Positions 8,177 through 17,429 of a stretch of DNA of 64,000 nt are shown piece after piece. This stretch comes from a virus: the IMG/VR virus record IMGVR_UViG_3300028025_004617, positions 39,959 to 103,958 of that record; one strand, written 5' to 3'. The position numbers and the translations under genes are program-made. How positions within the stretch are numbered: position 1 is the stretch's first letter; every line of letters starts with the position of its first letter. The notes under the pieces were generated by a model. It saw only the letters and a program-made list of their open reading frames with translations, searched no databases and had not been told where the DNA came from.

Positions 8177-10618
8177 TTATGAACCACATCCTTCACATTC
8201 GAATGGTGAGTCTGTTGGTCTTTCAATTGTCATTTGTAATTCGGGTGTATTCTCACTAATAATTGGATTATTTGTTGGTGTGGTTGGATACACTGCGGGT
8301 TGTTGTCCTGTCGATTGTTCTACCGATTTTGGTGTAGATGTATCAACTCCTAATCCCTTTAACGCATCAACCGCAGCTCTCGTTCTTAAGTAGTACATAC
8401 CCGTTTTTAATCCTAACTTCCATCCAAATAAATGTGCCGCTAATAACTTAGGTTTAGTTGCGTTATCAATAAATAAATTTAATGATTGTGATTGGTCAAT
8501 AAATACACTCCTATTCGCCGCCATTTGTAAAATTCTCTTTTGTGACATTTCCCAAACGGTCTTATAAACCTCTTTTAATTCTGTTGGTAATTCTGGAATA
8601 TTTTGAACCGAACCATTTTCCATGATTAGTTTGTTTTTAATTCCTTCATTCCACATTCCAAGATTTAATAAATCTTTTACCAAATGTTTATTAATCATAA
8701 CAAACTCACCACTTAATGTACGACGAGAATATAGATTAGTTGTAAATGGTTCAAATGCTTCGTTGTTACCTAAAATCTGTGCGGTAGAAGCTGTTGGCAT
8801 AGGTGCTACCAATAATGAGTTTCTAACTCCAAATTTGATAACATCTTTTCTTAATGATTTCCAATCCCAACGACCAGATAAATCAGAATCAACTTTATTC
8901 CACATTTGATATTGGAAGATTCCTTTTTCAATCGGTGAACCGACGATTGTTTCGTAAGCTCCGAATTCTTTAGCCAAATCTTTTGATGACGTCATCGCCG
9001 CAAAATATATTGTTTCAAAAATATCGGTTTGTAGTTTATCCGCATCATCAGATTCAAATGGTAAATGTAACATACATAACACATCTGCCAATCCTTGAAC
9101 ACCCAAACCAACAGGACGATGTCTGAAATTTGAACGTTTTGTTTCTTCGGTTGGATAAAAATTTAAATCGATTACGTTGTTCAAGTTTTTTACAACTTGG
9201 TAGGTATATTCGTATAACATATCGTGATTAAATTCACCATTTACGATATACTTAGGCAATGCGATTGAAGCCAAATTACAAACAGCTTGTTCTGTTGGTG
9301 ATGAGTATTCGATTATTTCGGTACATAAATTTGATGATTTAATTGTACCTAAATTCTTTTGATTTGATTTATAGTTAGCAGGATCTTTATATAACATATA
9401 AGGTGTTCCCGTTTCGATTTGTGCAGTTAAAATTGCATCCATTAATTTTCTCGCCTTAACCACTTTTCTACCTAACCCTTGTTGTTCGTAAGATTCGTAC
9501 AACATAGTAAATGTCTTTTCTTCAGGTGTATCATATGCGTCAGATAAACCCGGTGCTTCATCGGGTGAGAACAATGTCCAATCACCATCTTCCTCAACAC
9601 GTTTCATGAATAAGTCAGGTGTCCACATTGCTAAGAATAAATCTCTCGCTCTCATTTCTTCCTTACCATGATTCTTTCTTAAATCAATAAACTCATAAAC
9701 ATCAGCGTGCCATGGTTCAAGATAAATTGCAAATGAACCTTTACGTTTACCACCTTGGTTAATCCAACGAGCAACCTCATTATATGTTTTCATCATTGGT
9801 AATAGACCATCAGATTCTCCACCTGTTCCTTTAATATATGAACCTTTAGCGCGAACATCGTGTACGTGTAATCCGATACCACCAGCCCACTTAGAAATCT
9901 TTGCAACGTCAGCAATTGTATCGAACAACCCGTCAATGTCATCCCCCTTATTTCCAATTAAGAAACAAGATGACATTTGTGCTCTTTTAGTTCCCGCATT
10001 AAATAATGTGGGTGTTGCATGTGTATAAAAATGTTGTGACAAATCATCATAGATTCTCAATGCCATTTCGACATCACCTTTACAAATACCAACCGCAACT
10101 CTCATATAAAGATATTGTGGTCTCTCAACAATACGACTACCAATTTTTAATAGGTAAGAACGTTCTAAAGTTTTAATTCCAAAATAATCAAAATCTAAAT
10201 CACGATCTTGATCGATAGCTCCATCTAAAATTTCTTTATTTGCTAAAACAAATTGGTATACATTATCATCAATTAATGAAGATTCTTTACCTGTTTTCGG
10301 TTCAATGAAGGAGTGTAATTCTTTCATTGATTGTGAAAACTTTTTAGGTGTTGTTTTATGTAAATTGGAAACAGCTAATCTACCCGCCAACTTCGCATAA
10401 TCTGGATGTGTTGTTACCATAGCGGCTGCAGTTTCTGCCGCTAAGACATCTAATTCAGTTGTTGAAATCCCATCGTAAATCCCCGAAGTTACTTTTAGAG
10501 TAACAAACGTTGGGTCGATGTATTCCATATTTAAATCGTGACAAAGAACACTAATACGTTTAGTGATTTTGTCATATCTCATCTCTTCTAATTCACCGTT
10601 TCTTTTTTTTACTTTCAT
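8177..10618 (-). CDS. nrdA: Ribonucleoside-diphosphate reductase, alpha subunit (class Ia)
   Basis: It reduces ribonucleoside diphosphates to deoxynucleotides, supplying phage replication. The 813-aa protein starts with an ATP-cone (MKVKKRNGELEEMRYDKITK) that binds the allosteric effector. It carries the substrate-site region (QMSSCFLIGNKGDD), the loop NLCTEI and CNLASIAL, and the radical/active-site C-terminal part. It ends in CEGCGS, the mobile redox Cys pair that is re-reduced by thioredoxin or glutaredoxin. A Pro/Thr/Gln-rich linker of about 40 residues precedes this tail. It follows nrdB by 20 nt in the operon that begins with gp32, and a hairpin terminator follows it. Confidence 0.96.
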   Translation of the reverse strand: MKVKKRNGELEEMRYDKITKRISVLCHDLNMEYIDPTFVTLKVTSGIYDGISTTELDVLAAETAAAMVTTHPDYAKLAGRLAVSNLHKTTPKKFSQSMKELHSFIEPKTGKESSLIDDNVYQFVLANKEILDGAIDQDRDLDFDYFGIKTLERSYLLKIGSRIVERPQYLYMRVAVGICKGDVEMALRIYDDLSQHFYTHATPTLFNAGTKRAQMSSCFLIGNKGDDIDGLFDTIADVAKISKWAGGIGLHVHDVRAKGSYIKGTGGESDGLLPMMKTYNEVARWINQGGKRKGSFAIYLEPWHADVYEFIDLRKNHGKEEMRARDLFLAMWTPDLFMKRVEEDGDWTLFSPDEAPGLSDAYDTPEEKTFTMLYESYEQQGLGRKVVKARKLMDAILTAQIETGTPYMLYKDPANYKSNQKNLGTIKSSNLCTEIIEYSSPTEQAVCNLASIALPKYIVNGEFNHDMLYEYTYQVVKNLNNVIDLNFYPTEETKRSNFRHRPVGLGVQGLADVLCMLHLPFESDDADKLQTDIFETIYFAAMTSSKDLAKEFGAYETIVGSPIEKGIFQYQMWNKVDSDLSGRWDWKSLRKDVIKFGVRNSLLVAPMPTASTAQILGNNEAFEPFTTNLYSRRTLSGEFVMINKHLVKDLLNLGMWNEGIKNKLIMENGSVQNIPELPTELKEVYKTVWEMSQKRILQMAANRSVFIDQSQSLNLFIDNATKPKLLAAHLFGWKLGLKTGMYYLRTRAAVDALKGLGVDTSTPKSVEQSTGQQPAVYPTTPTNNPIISENTPELQMTIERPTDSPFECEGCGS

Positions 10619-10638
10619 TTTGTTAAGCCTTTTTTAAA

Positions 10639-11610
10639 TTAAAAATCTACATCACCAAACGCAGAATCTAAATCTTCTGATACATTATTAACTCCCGCCT
10701 TTTGATATTCAGCGACTCTTTTTTCAAAGAAATTTGTTTTACCTTGTAATGCAATATTCTGCATAAAGTCAAACGGATTTTCTGAATTATAAACCTTAGG
10801 TACACCTAACGCGACTAATAGTCTGTCGGTAACAAATTCAAGGTATTGTGACATCAAATCCGAATTCATACCAATTAAACGTACAGGTAATGCCTCAAGA
10901 ATAAATTCTTTTTCAATCTCTAAAGCTCCACAAATAATTTCTTTAATTCTCTCTTGTGGGATTTTATTTTCAATATGATTGTTATATAAATGACAAGCAA
11001 AATCACAATGCATACCCTCGTCTCTTGAGATTAATTCATTTGAAAATGTTAATCCCGGTAATAAACCTCTTTTCTTCAACCAAAAAATTGAACAGAATGA
11101 ACCTGAAAAGAAAATACCCTCAACTGCGGCAAATGCTAATAATCTATCAACAAACGATTCAGAATTAATCCACTTAAGAGCCCACTCCGCCTTTTTCTTA
11201 ATTGCGGGTACGGTTTCAATTGCGTTAAACAAATGTGCCTGTTCTTCCTTATCTTTAATCAATGTATCAATCAATAAAGAATATGTTTCACTATGAATAT
11301 TTTCCATCATAATTTGGAAACCATAGAAAAACTTAGCTTCAGTATATTGAACTTCGTTTACAAAATTCATTGCTAAATTCTCATTAACAATACCATCTGA
11401 AGCCGCGAAAAATGCCAATACGTGTTTAACGAAATGTTGTTCATCCGCATTTAATTTATTCTCCCAATCTGATACGTCTTGACCTAAGTCAATTTCTTCT
11501 GCGGTCCAGAATGAGGCTTCTGATTGTTTATAGAACTTCCATAAGTCATGATGTTCGATAGGGAAAAGGACAAACCTTCCTGGGTTGTCTTGTAATATTT
11601 TTTCTGTCAT
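10639..11610 (-). CDS. nrdB: Ribonucleoside-diphosphate reductase, beta subunit
   Basis: This 323-aa ferritin-like protein houses the di-iron centre and tyrosyl radical used by NrdA. Ligand helices are visible: the first carboxylate region around [15 protein letters not shown], the [12 protein letters not shown] helix with Glu, His and the likely radical Tyr, and later the EGIFFSGSF and [14 protein letters not shown] helices. The acidic C-terminus ending FGDVDF fits the peptide that docks into NrdA. The gene sits between the gp41 helicase and nrdA with short spacers, so it is in one transcription unit with the replication genes. The length is typical of phage and bacterial class Ia beta chains. 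Confidence 0.96.
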   Translation of the reverse strand: MTEKILQDNPGRFVLFPIEHHDLWKFYKQSEASFWTAEEIDLGQDVSDWENKLNADEQHFVKHVLAFFAASDGIVNENLAMNFVNEVQYTEAKFFYGFQIMMENIHSETYSLLIDTLIKDKEEQAHLFNAIETVPAIKKKAEWALKWINSESFVDRLLAFAAVEGIFFSGSFCSIFWLKKRGLLPGLTFSNELISRDEGMHCDFACHLYNNHIENKIPQERIKEIICGALEIEKEFILEALPVRLIGMNSDLMSQYLEFVTDRLLVALGVPKVYNSENPFDFMQNIALQGKTNFFEKRVAEYQKAGVNNVSEDLDSAFGDVDF

Positions 11611-11620
11611 TTTTTTTATT

Positions 11621-12994
11621 TTATTTATTTGCTAATTCTTGTCTTCTTTTAAATGCTTCTGCCGCTCGGTTAGCGTTGATTTGTGTTTTTTGTTCCTCGT
11701 GACCTAATAAGGTATTTTGTGATTCGGTATCAATTTCCAAATACTCGTTGTTAAACTTGCAATTTTGGAATACTACACCATCTTTACCAATACGAGATTT
11801 AAGTAATGTTAAGGTTGCTAAATTATGTTCTTTTTGTTCTAATGTTTTACCAATAGATAAGATAACGTGAGCAATTTGAGCTTTCTTAATTGAACCTCCC
11901 ATTTGGTCTCCTGTAACTACCTCACTAGCTATCGATTCTCTATTACCTTGTGTGGCTGTCCAAATAGCCATATCAAATTCACCAGTCATTGATTCTAAAC
12001 TTCTCATTACCGAACCTTCTCCTTTCCATTCATCACCATTGGTTGATTTGTCTGATGAGATACAATCCACGTAATCTAAAACTAACAAATCAATTTTAGT
12101 ACCTTCTGAATTCATTTTTCTGATTTTATTTTTAATTTCAGAAACGGTAACATTATCACTTGCCAATTTTAATAATTTAATACTACCTTTTGAACGTTGT
12201 TGAGCTTCCTCAATTTTAGCCTTAACTTCCTCAACATTATCTGGTTGTGAATCAGGTGCAATACCTGTCCAAATCGTATAGTGTTTTCTTTTAATGTTAC
12301 CCGGATTATCTTCAAAGAAAATCTGAACAACGTTGTAACCTAAGTTATAAGCTGTATTCGCAAACTTAGTAAGTAAGGTAGTCTTACCAGTACCTGTTGG
12401 TGCTAATACAATACCTAATTCTCCGATTCCCAATCCACCTTTAAGTAAGTTGTCAATTCCAACAATACCTGTCGGTAATGGGTGTCTAAAGTCTTTTTCT
12501 AACGCTTCGTCAATACCATGGAATACGTCGGTTGCATCATCATTTGAAATACCTACTTGAAGTGCTCTTTGGATGATTTGTTCAATCTTATTATAAGATT
12601 CAAAATCTCCATTATCGATAATACTTTGTACTCCTTTTAATTCCTTTTTTAAGTTTTGTTGTTTACAAAAGTTAAGAGCCGTGTCCTTAACATAGTCAAC
12701 TTGTTGTTCGTTGTTTTTAATTGCATCTAATGTATCCGCGTGTGATTTAGATGAGGTGTTATTACCACCTTCCGCCATAATTTTCTGTGCAATTGTATTG
12801 TAATCGGGTATTTTATTATAGTTTTTATATAACTCCTTCATATTTTCCATAATGAATTTAAATGAGTTATTGTCAAAAAACTTACTCTCTAATACGTCGA
12901 TGATTGTTTCTCCATATTTTTTATCTTCAATGATTGCCTTCAATAAAGATTGTTGAAACGAAAATCCTAAATGCCCAAAATTTCTCTCTTCCAT
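11621..12994 (-). CDS. 41: Replicative DNA helicase, DnaB/gp41-like
   Basis: The 457-aa protein is a RecA-fold hexameric helicase that unwinds the fork and recruits primase. The N-terminal helical domain runs to about residue 160. The motor domain has Walker [12 protein letters not shown] near residue 203 and Walker [10 protein letters not shown] near 310. A Q-rich H3-like segment, [10 protein letters not shown], follows, then [20 protein letters not shown] and the arginine-finger region [10 protein letters not shown]. The C-terminal tail is charged ([15 protein letters not shown]). It stands between the rnh/uvsX genes and nrdB. No primase gene is in the window. Confidence 0.93.
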   Translation of the reverse strand: MEERNFGHLGFSFQQSLLKAIIEDKKYGETIIDVLESKFFDNNSFKFIMENMKELYKNYNKIPDYNTIAQKIMAEGGNNTSSKSHADTLDAIKNNEQQVDYVKDTALNFCKQQNLKKELKGVQSIIDNGDFESYNKIEQIIQRALQVGISNDDATDVFHGIDEALEKDFRHPLPTGIVGIDNLLKGGLGIGELGIVLAPTGTGKTTLLTKFANTAYNLGYNVVQIFFEDNPGNIKRKHYTIWTGIAPDSQPDNVEEVKAKIEEAQQRSKGSIKLLKLASDNVTVSEIKNKIRKMNSEGTKIDLLVLDYVDCISSDKSTNGDEWKGEGSVMRSLESMTGEFDMAIWTATQGNRESIASEVVTGDQMGGSIKKAQIAHVILSIGKTLEQKEHNLATLTLLKSRIGKDGVVFQNCKFNNEYLEIDTESQNTLLGHEEQKTQINANRAAEAFKRRQELANK

Positions 12995-13021
12995 GTGTTT
13001 ATTTTATAATGTGTGTTTAAA

Positions 13022-13276
13022 TTACAATTGATAATTCAAGTATGTGGTTTCCAATTCTTCCGAAGACAAGATGTCAGTTAAGTCTGACAAAATACGCTTC
13101 AATTTTGGACGAATATCAACAGTATACCTAACCTTTGGATGGTAGTAATATGCTGGAAATATTCTTTGAATAAATACATCTTCATTCAACTTAATTTCCA
13201 ATAAAAAATGTTCTCTGTCCTTCTCGGGGGGCATCTTCCACATAGTCCGAAGATAGGAAATAATTTTGATTTTCAC
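13022..13276 (-). CDS. Unknown small protein, probable 3' half of a frameshifted gene
   Basis: This is an 84-codon reading frame whose nominal start is GTG (13274-13276), inside the preceding frame. No ATG with a convincing upstream context fits. From about residue 16 on (PPEKDREHFLLEIKLNEDVF) it reads like a second copy of the domain in the upstream frame, which has FEFLLTLEGNIICQRFF. Removing one base from the C6 run (13226-13231 on the plus strand) joins the two frames into one protein of about 151 aa. I therefore treat it as the distal part of one gene, reached by +1 slippage or split by an indel. Function unknown. Confidence 0.5.
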   Translation of the reverse strand: MKIKIISYLRTMWKMPPEKDREHFLLEIKLNEDVFIQRIFPAYYYHPKVRYTVDIRPKLKRILSDLTDILSSEELETTYLNYQL

Positions 13277-13478
13277 ACAAATAATCGGAACTTTTTATTT
13301 TTAAATCTTCAGAAATATCCTCACAAATATTTTTTACGTAATAATGAAGATCCATAGAACGTCTCGCGTCTTCCACATGATCCTTAACGTTAAAGAATCG
13401 TTGACAAATGATGTTTCCCTCTAATGTTAATAGGAATTCAAATTTTGTGATGTCTTGTTGTTGTTGGTAGTTACTCAT
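13191..13478 (-). CDS. Unknown small protein, probable 5' half of a frameshifted gene
   Basis: This 95-aa frame begins MSNYQQQQDITKFEFLLTLE, overlapping the end of the rnh gene by 8 nt, as expected for an operon gene. Its last dozen residues (PREGQRTFFIGN) follow a run of six C residues. Without one C the frame continues as PEKDREHFLLEIKL into the next frame. The protein is charged, with one beta-strand-rich unit that recurs in the second half. It lies between RNase H and the helicase, so a replication-accessory role is possible but not shown. Whether the break is real, programmed or a sequence error cannot be told from this window. Confidence 0.55.
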   Translation of the reverse strand: MSNYQQQQDITKFEFLLTLEGNIICQRFFNVKDHVEDARRSMDLHYYVKNICEDISEDLKIKSSDYLCENQNYFLSSDYVEDAPREGQRTFFIGN

Positions 13479-14493
13479 AACTTTTGATTTTAATTATTTT
13501 TTTTTTATTTTTTTCTTTTGTTGTTAATCGAAGGAATGGGTTTAAGAAATTAACGAATCCATCGTCTGATTTTGGTAATAGACTAAAAATTCCGTCGTCC
13601 CTCATCATTCTCATAGCATTTTTGTAAGACCTACCTTCTTGGTCCAAATTTTCATTTATTAGTAAATCTATGTTTTCTTTAGCCTCATCGGTTAAAAATG
13701 GTTCTTCCAAACTTACGATACGATTGTTTATATCAAAAAACTCCTCACCTAATACACCATATTTGGTAACACCTGTTAGTAAATTTGCAATAAGTTTGTT
13801 GTGTTTGTCTTGTTGAAAGATTTCCTCACATTTGTTCTTAACTTGTTCAACAGAAATTTGTTCTGTTTTTAGTTCAGGGAAAACAGATAAGAATCTTTTT
13901 ACTCCCATTCCTCTTATGCCAGCAATGTTGTCTGAAGAGTCACCACACATCATCTTAACCAATTTAACATTTTCGATTAAGATTTCCTCGTGGTTATAAA
14001 CAATTGTATCGTTTTGTTTGTAAAGTTTTCCGTGTGACGGATTGTAAATTTGTGTATTTTTTGAAACGAGTTGTGTAAGGTCTCCGTCTGAAGAATAAAC
14101 TATTTTGTTTTCTTTAGGGGAATTTTGAGTATAGTAAGCGATGTTGTCATCTGTCTCACAATACTCATATTCTCCTTGTCTTACAAATAATTCCTCAAGA
14201 TATTGTTTCACTCTATCTCTTTGGTAAGAGTAAGAACTAATCTCTTCTTCAGAACGGAGTCGTGATTTTCTGTTTTCTTTGTAAGGTGCGTAAATTTTTT
14301 TACGAGTTTGAGAACCTTCCAATCCATCCCAAAATACTACTATCTTGTCTAAATTGTACGTCTCAAATGTTCTTCTAAGAGTATTAAGAAAATGATATAT
14401 TCCTCCAATATGTTCTCCCTTATGAAAGGCGTTTTTAACGCCATAGAAACCAATCGTAAGTAAATTGTCACCATCTACTAATAAAACAGACAT
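13471..14493 (-). CDS. rnh: RNase H / 5'-3' flap exonuclease (T4 Rnh-like)
   Basis: The 340-aa FEN/PIN-fold nuclease removes RNA primers and flaps from Okazaki fragments. Acidic metal-binding motifs are visible: LLVDGDN at residues 4-10, VVFWDGLEGS near 51-60, YCETDDNIAYY near 113 and VYSSDGDLTQLV near 133. A helix-hairpin-helix-like DSSDNIAGIRGMGVKRFLSV lies at about 187-206. It follows uvsX by 12 nt and shares its end with the next small gene. The C-terminus is very Lys-rich (KEKNKKKIIKIK), plausible for DNA binding. Family assignment is firm; equivalence with T4 Rnh also fits the gp32-uvsX-helicase setting. Confidence 0.9.
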   Translation of the reverse strand: MSVLLVDGDNLLTIGFYGVKNAFHKGEHIGGIYHFLNTLRRTFETYNLDKIVVFWDGLEGSQTRKKIYAPYKENRKSRLRSEEEISSYSYQRDRVKQYLEELFVRQGEYEYCETDDNIAYYTQNSPKENKIVYSSDGDLTQLVSKNTQIYNPSHGKLYKQNDTIVYNHEEILIENVKLVKMMCGDSSDNIAGIRGMGVKRFLSVFPELKTEQISVEQVKNKCEEIFQQDKHNKLIANLLTGVTKYGVLGEEFFDINNRIVSLEEPFLTDEAKENIDLLINENLDQEGRSYKNAMRMMRDDGIFSLLPKSDDGFVNFLNPFLRLTTKEKNKKKIIKIKSYE

Positions 14494-14505
14494 TAAATAA
14501 ATTTA

Positions 14506-15486
14506 TTATAAATCACTTTCCTCTGTTACAACTTGTGTGTCCAAGATGTCTGTAACATTAACACCTAATTGTTTACCGATGTACTCTCCGTTATCACGTT
14601 TGTACTCTTCGATAGAACGTTTTTCTTCAGTATCGTCTTTACCATGCATAAATCCTTGTGGAGTTACCAAGATACGACCATCCTCATATCCACCACCATT
14701 GATGTGGTTCTTACTGATTGAGATTTTGGTACGTGTTGCGATTCTGATTTTTCTCTTATCTTTAGTGATAGAGATTTTGGTAGTTCCCGCACCTTTTTGG
14801 TTACCAAATAAGAACACTAATGATGAGTTTAACCAAATGGCTTCACCACCTTTAGCTTTAATTTTTGGTTGTCCAAAAGGATTGTCAGGTAATTCTACCC
14901 AAGGTTGGTTAACGATAACCAAACTGTTTGTGTAAGGTTTATCTGTTCTTCTTGAACCTGAAATACGTTGATTGATACCCATTCCAATTTTATCTGCTAA
15001 AACAGATGCATTGTGTTGTTTACCACCTTTACCATCGTAAGTCATCTTACAAGGAACTGAACCAACTGAATCCCAAAGGAATAACATATCGTAAGGAATG
15101 TCTCCCTTTTCTTGAGCGTCCATTAATTCGTTAATGTAGTCTGTGATTTGTTCAATATATTCGAAATCACTATTGAAAAGATATTCACCATCTTTATCAA
15201 ACCCCATTAATGTTGCGTGGTCCCAACTCCATTTTTGTTCTGTAATAATGAACACAGGAAGGATTCCTTTCTTTTGTGCGTCTACTGCTGTTTTTACTAA
15301 AGCCGTCGTTTTACCTGTATCACTATGTCCTAATAACATATTAATGTGACCCATTGCAGGACCTGGAATACCTGTGGCTTCCAAGAAGGCGTCTCCTAAA
15401 TCGAAGAAACGGTCAGCTTTGTATTCGGCTTCTTTTGAGAATTTCTTCTTGATTGCCGAAAAATCTGTTTTTTTAATTCCTGCCAT
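14506..15486 (-). CDS. uvsX: Recombination protein UvsX (RecA-like)
   Basis: This 326-aa RecA-fold strand-exchange ATPase mediates recombination-dependent replication and repair. Walker A is GHSDTGKTTALV near residues 53-64. A Walker B-type strand, DMLFLWDSVGSVP, is near 139-151. Later parts include NSLVIVNQPWVELPDNPFG and an acidic C-terminus (TEESDL). T4 UvsX is longer (about 390 aa), so the terminal domain is reduced. It is directly downstream of gp32, its partner on ssDNA, with a hairpin between them that should lower read-through. No uvsY homologue was recognised in the window. Confidence 0.93.
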   Translation of the reverse strand: MAGIKKTDFSAIKKKFSKEAEYKADRFFDLGDAFLEATGIPGPAMGHINMLLGHSDTGKTTALVKTAVDAQKKGILPVFIITEQKWSWDHATLMGFDKDGEYLFNSDFEYIEQITDYINELMDAQEKGDIPYDMLFLWDSVGSVPCKMTYDGKGGKQHNASVLADKIGMGINQRISGSRRTDKPYTNSLVIVNQPWVELPDNPFGQPKIKAKGGEAIWLNSSLVFLFGNQKGAGTTKISITKDKRKIRIATRTKISISKNHINGGGYEDGRILVTPQGFMHGKDDTEEKRSIEEYKRDNGEYIGKQLGVNVTDILDTQVVTEESDL

Positions 15487-15504
15487 TGTTTTGTGTTTAA
15501 AAAT

Positions 15505-15526
15505 GGGGTGGATGTTTCACCACCCC
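15505..15526 (-). terminator. Terminator/attenuator between gp32 and uvsX
   Basis: GGGGTGG / CCACCCC form a 7-bp GC-rich stem with an 8-nt loop. On the minus strand it is followed by ATTTTTAAA. It starts 10 nt after the gp32 stop and would make gp32 mRNA more abundant than the downstream uvsX-nrdA message. Confidence 0.75.
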
Positions 15527-15535
15527 GTGAAATAA

Positions 15536-16381
15536 TTAGAATGGTAATTCTGAATCTACGTCGTCATCTTCTTGTGGGTCAACCACAGGTGTAGATGGTG
15601 TCTTTGGTGCTGAAATTACTTCTTCAGTTGTTAAATTAGAAACCCATTTGCTGCTGTTAGAATCCCAACGTGGAACTTCACCCTTAGCAACCATTTCTAA
15701 ATAATCCTCAGGTTTTTTAGAATAAACATCTGACCAAGTTAATTCATTGTCTACCCATGTTTTTGCGACGTTTGCGTCTGTGTGTAACGGACCTGCGTCT
15801 TCAGGAATAACTGAATTAATAGTGGTGTACTCTTTACCTGTACCCGCTTTAGTCAAAGCTAAAGACAAGATTAAATCACGACCATTTTCAAGATTGGTGA
15901 TATCACCTTTGTTACGGAAAATTGGGAAGATTTTATCTAAAATACCATCACCTTTGTGATTGTGTTTGAATCTCCAAAATTTAGGTCCGTCTTGTTCGTT
16001 ATCACGATCAATAACTTTAACAATGTAGAACTTACGAGAACGATAATTACGAGCCAATTCCTTATCAGAATCAACACCAGTCATCATCAAACCCTCATAA
16101 ACTTCGTGTAATGGGGAACGTTTTCCCTCTTGTTTTGGGTCATATAATTTAACCCATTTTCCATCGACTTGAACTTCGTGGAAGTAAACTTCAACAAATG
16201 GTGATGAACCATCTTTTGTTGGTAGAATACGAATACGTCTTTCTTCTCCCTTAGAACCCTTAGGTAATACTGTAGTGAAATAACGTTTTAATCTGTCCTC
16301 TGAGGACATTTTGTTTGCGGTGCCACTTGTGGCGTTTTTGCTTTTCTCGTACTGAGCGAGTACTGCATCAAATGTTGACAT
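15536..16381 (-). CDS. 32: Single-stranded DNA-binding protein gp32
   Basis: This 281-aa protein coats ssDNA at the fork and organises UvsX and helicase loading. It matches T4 gp32 in layout: a basic N-terminal segment (MSSEDRLKRYFTTVLPKG), the core with RRIRILPTKDGSSPFVEVYF and NYRSRKFYIVKVIDRDNEQD, and an acidic tail DPQEDDDVDSELPF for protein contacts. There is no cysteine in the sequence, so the zinc site of T4 gp32 is absent. It is the first gene of the replication operon. Upstream, an AT-rich TATATTTT (16416-16423, minus) is a candidate -7 box, without a clear -33 partner. Confidence 0.88.
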   Translation of the reverse strand: MSTFDAVLAQYEKSKNATSGTANKMSSEDRLKRYFTTVLPKGSKGEERRIRILPTKDGSSPFVEVYFHEVQVDGKWVKLYDPKQEGKRSPLHEVYEGLMMTGVDSDKELARNYRSRKFYIVKVIDRDNEQDGPKFWRFKHNHKGDGILDKIFPIFRNKGDITNLENGRDLILSLALTKAGTGKEYTTINSVIPEDAGPLHTDANVAKTWVDNELTWSDVYSKKPEDYLEMVAKGEVPRWDSNSSKWVSNLTTEEVISAPKTPSTPVVDPQEDDDVDSELPF

Positions 16382-16431
16382 GTTGTTAAAATTTAATTAT
16401 TTAAATTGTTATACTAAAATATACATAAAAA

Positions 16432-16455
16432 AACCCAGACTTGGAAATCTGGGTT
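16432..16455 (-). terminator. Rho-independent terminator upstream of gp32
   Basis: An 8-bp stem (AACCCAGA / TCTGGGTT, 8-nt loop) is followed on the minus strand by a run of seven T residues. It ends the transcript of the LamG-like gene (16482-17402) and insulates gp32. Confidence 0.8.
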
Positions 16456-16481
16456 AAAGTTTTTTAATATTTTTTTATTTG

Positions 16482-17402
16482 TTATACAAAAGGTGTGTCA
16501 GCACTCCATTCAGCACCATTGTTTTCTAAGTCATTGTATCCAGCAGCGTCGTAAACAGGGTTAGCAACTGAACCACCCAACAATAACAATTTAGTTGTTG
16601 CTGTTGTGGTTAATGGTTCGGTTGGAACCGTTAATGTTGAACCTGTATAAATTGCTGAGTTATCCCAACGGAAGTTAGTTAAATAACCTGACCACCAGTT
16701 TGGAGAACCTGCTTCTGGATCATCAACACCCATATTTAAGTCAAATCCAGCGTTTACTGAATCAGTAATATTTCTATTATCATTTAATTTAGTTTCCGCT
16801 AAAGTTCCATCAATAAATAATTTAGTTGTTGTACCACTTCTACAAATCGCAATGTGTGTCCAATCGGCTCCACTATTATATCCTGCTGGCATTGAACCAT
16901 TTAATGCATTACCATATGGCCAAATATAACATGTTCCACCTTCAATTGAACATCCAATAGTTGCGGTTGTGTTGAATCCTAAAGAGAACACTCTTGGGAA
17001 GCTACTTCCACCAACACCTTTCTTCATGAACCATTCAATTGTGAAGTCACCTGTTCCTGGTAACCAGTTTACCACGTCAGCATTTAACGCTGTTACATAT
17101 TGTGTACTACCATTAAATGTAATTGTACCTGAACCCTCAGCTGGTACTGTTGGGACTATAGGGTTAATACTACCCCAACTTATTACGTACTCATTTAAAG
17201 TACCCATAAATGGATTTCTAACGTTAACATTGTATCCATATGTTTCCATTAAATCATTTGCCATCGTGTCATTCATGTGTTGTCCACCAACAACTATTCT
17301 ATATAAACCTTGTGCCGTAGCCCCAGAAACTAACTCACTAATGTAAGAAAGTGAACCTGTTGTTGTATTTGAAGCGCTTAACGCAGCGGAACCTGATATC
17401 AT
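16482..17402 (-). CDS. LamG/concanavalin-like domain protein
   Basis: The 306-aa protein contains a laminin-G-like jelly roll from about residue 105. The signature runs from ITFNGSTQYVTAL through TGDFTIEWFMKKG and DWTHIAICRSGTTTKLFIDG to YLTNFRWDNSAIYTG, a layout common in phage receptor- or glycan-binding proteins. The N-terminal 100 residues are Ser/Thr-rich and may attach it to the virion. It is the last gene of the unit that starts at 18651 and is followed by a terminator. A carbohydrate-binding decoration or fibre role is inferred. It could equally be a head-surface decoration protein, since its neighbours are not fibre genes. Confidence 0.7.
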   Translation of the reverse strand: MISGSAALSASNTTTGSLSYISELVSGATAQGLYRIVVGGQHMNDTMANDLMETYGYNVNVRNPFMGTLNEYVISWGSINPIVPTVPAEGSGTITFNGSTQYVTALNADVVNWLPGTGDFTIEWFMKKGVGGSSFPRVFSLGFNTTATIGCSIEGGTCYIWPYGNALNGSMPAGYNSGADWTHIAICRSGTTTKLFIDGTLAETKLNDNRNITDSVNAGFDLNMGVDDPEAGSPNWWSGYLTNFRWDNSAIYTGSTLTVPTEPLTTTATTKLLLLGGSVANPVYDAAGYNDLENNGAEWSADTPFV

Positions 17403-17429
17403 CTTATTTTATATTTTTTTTAATTTATG

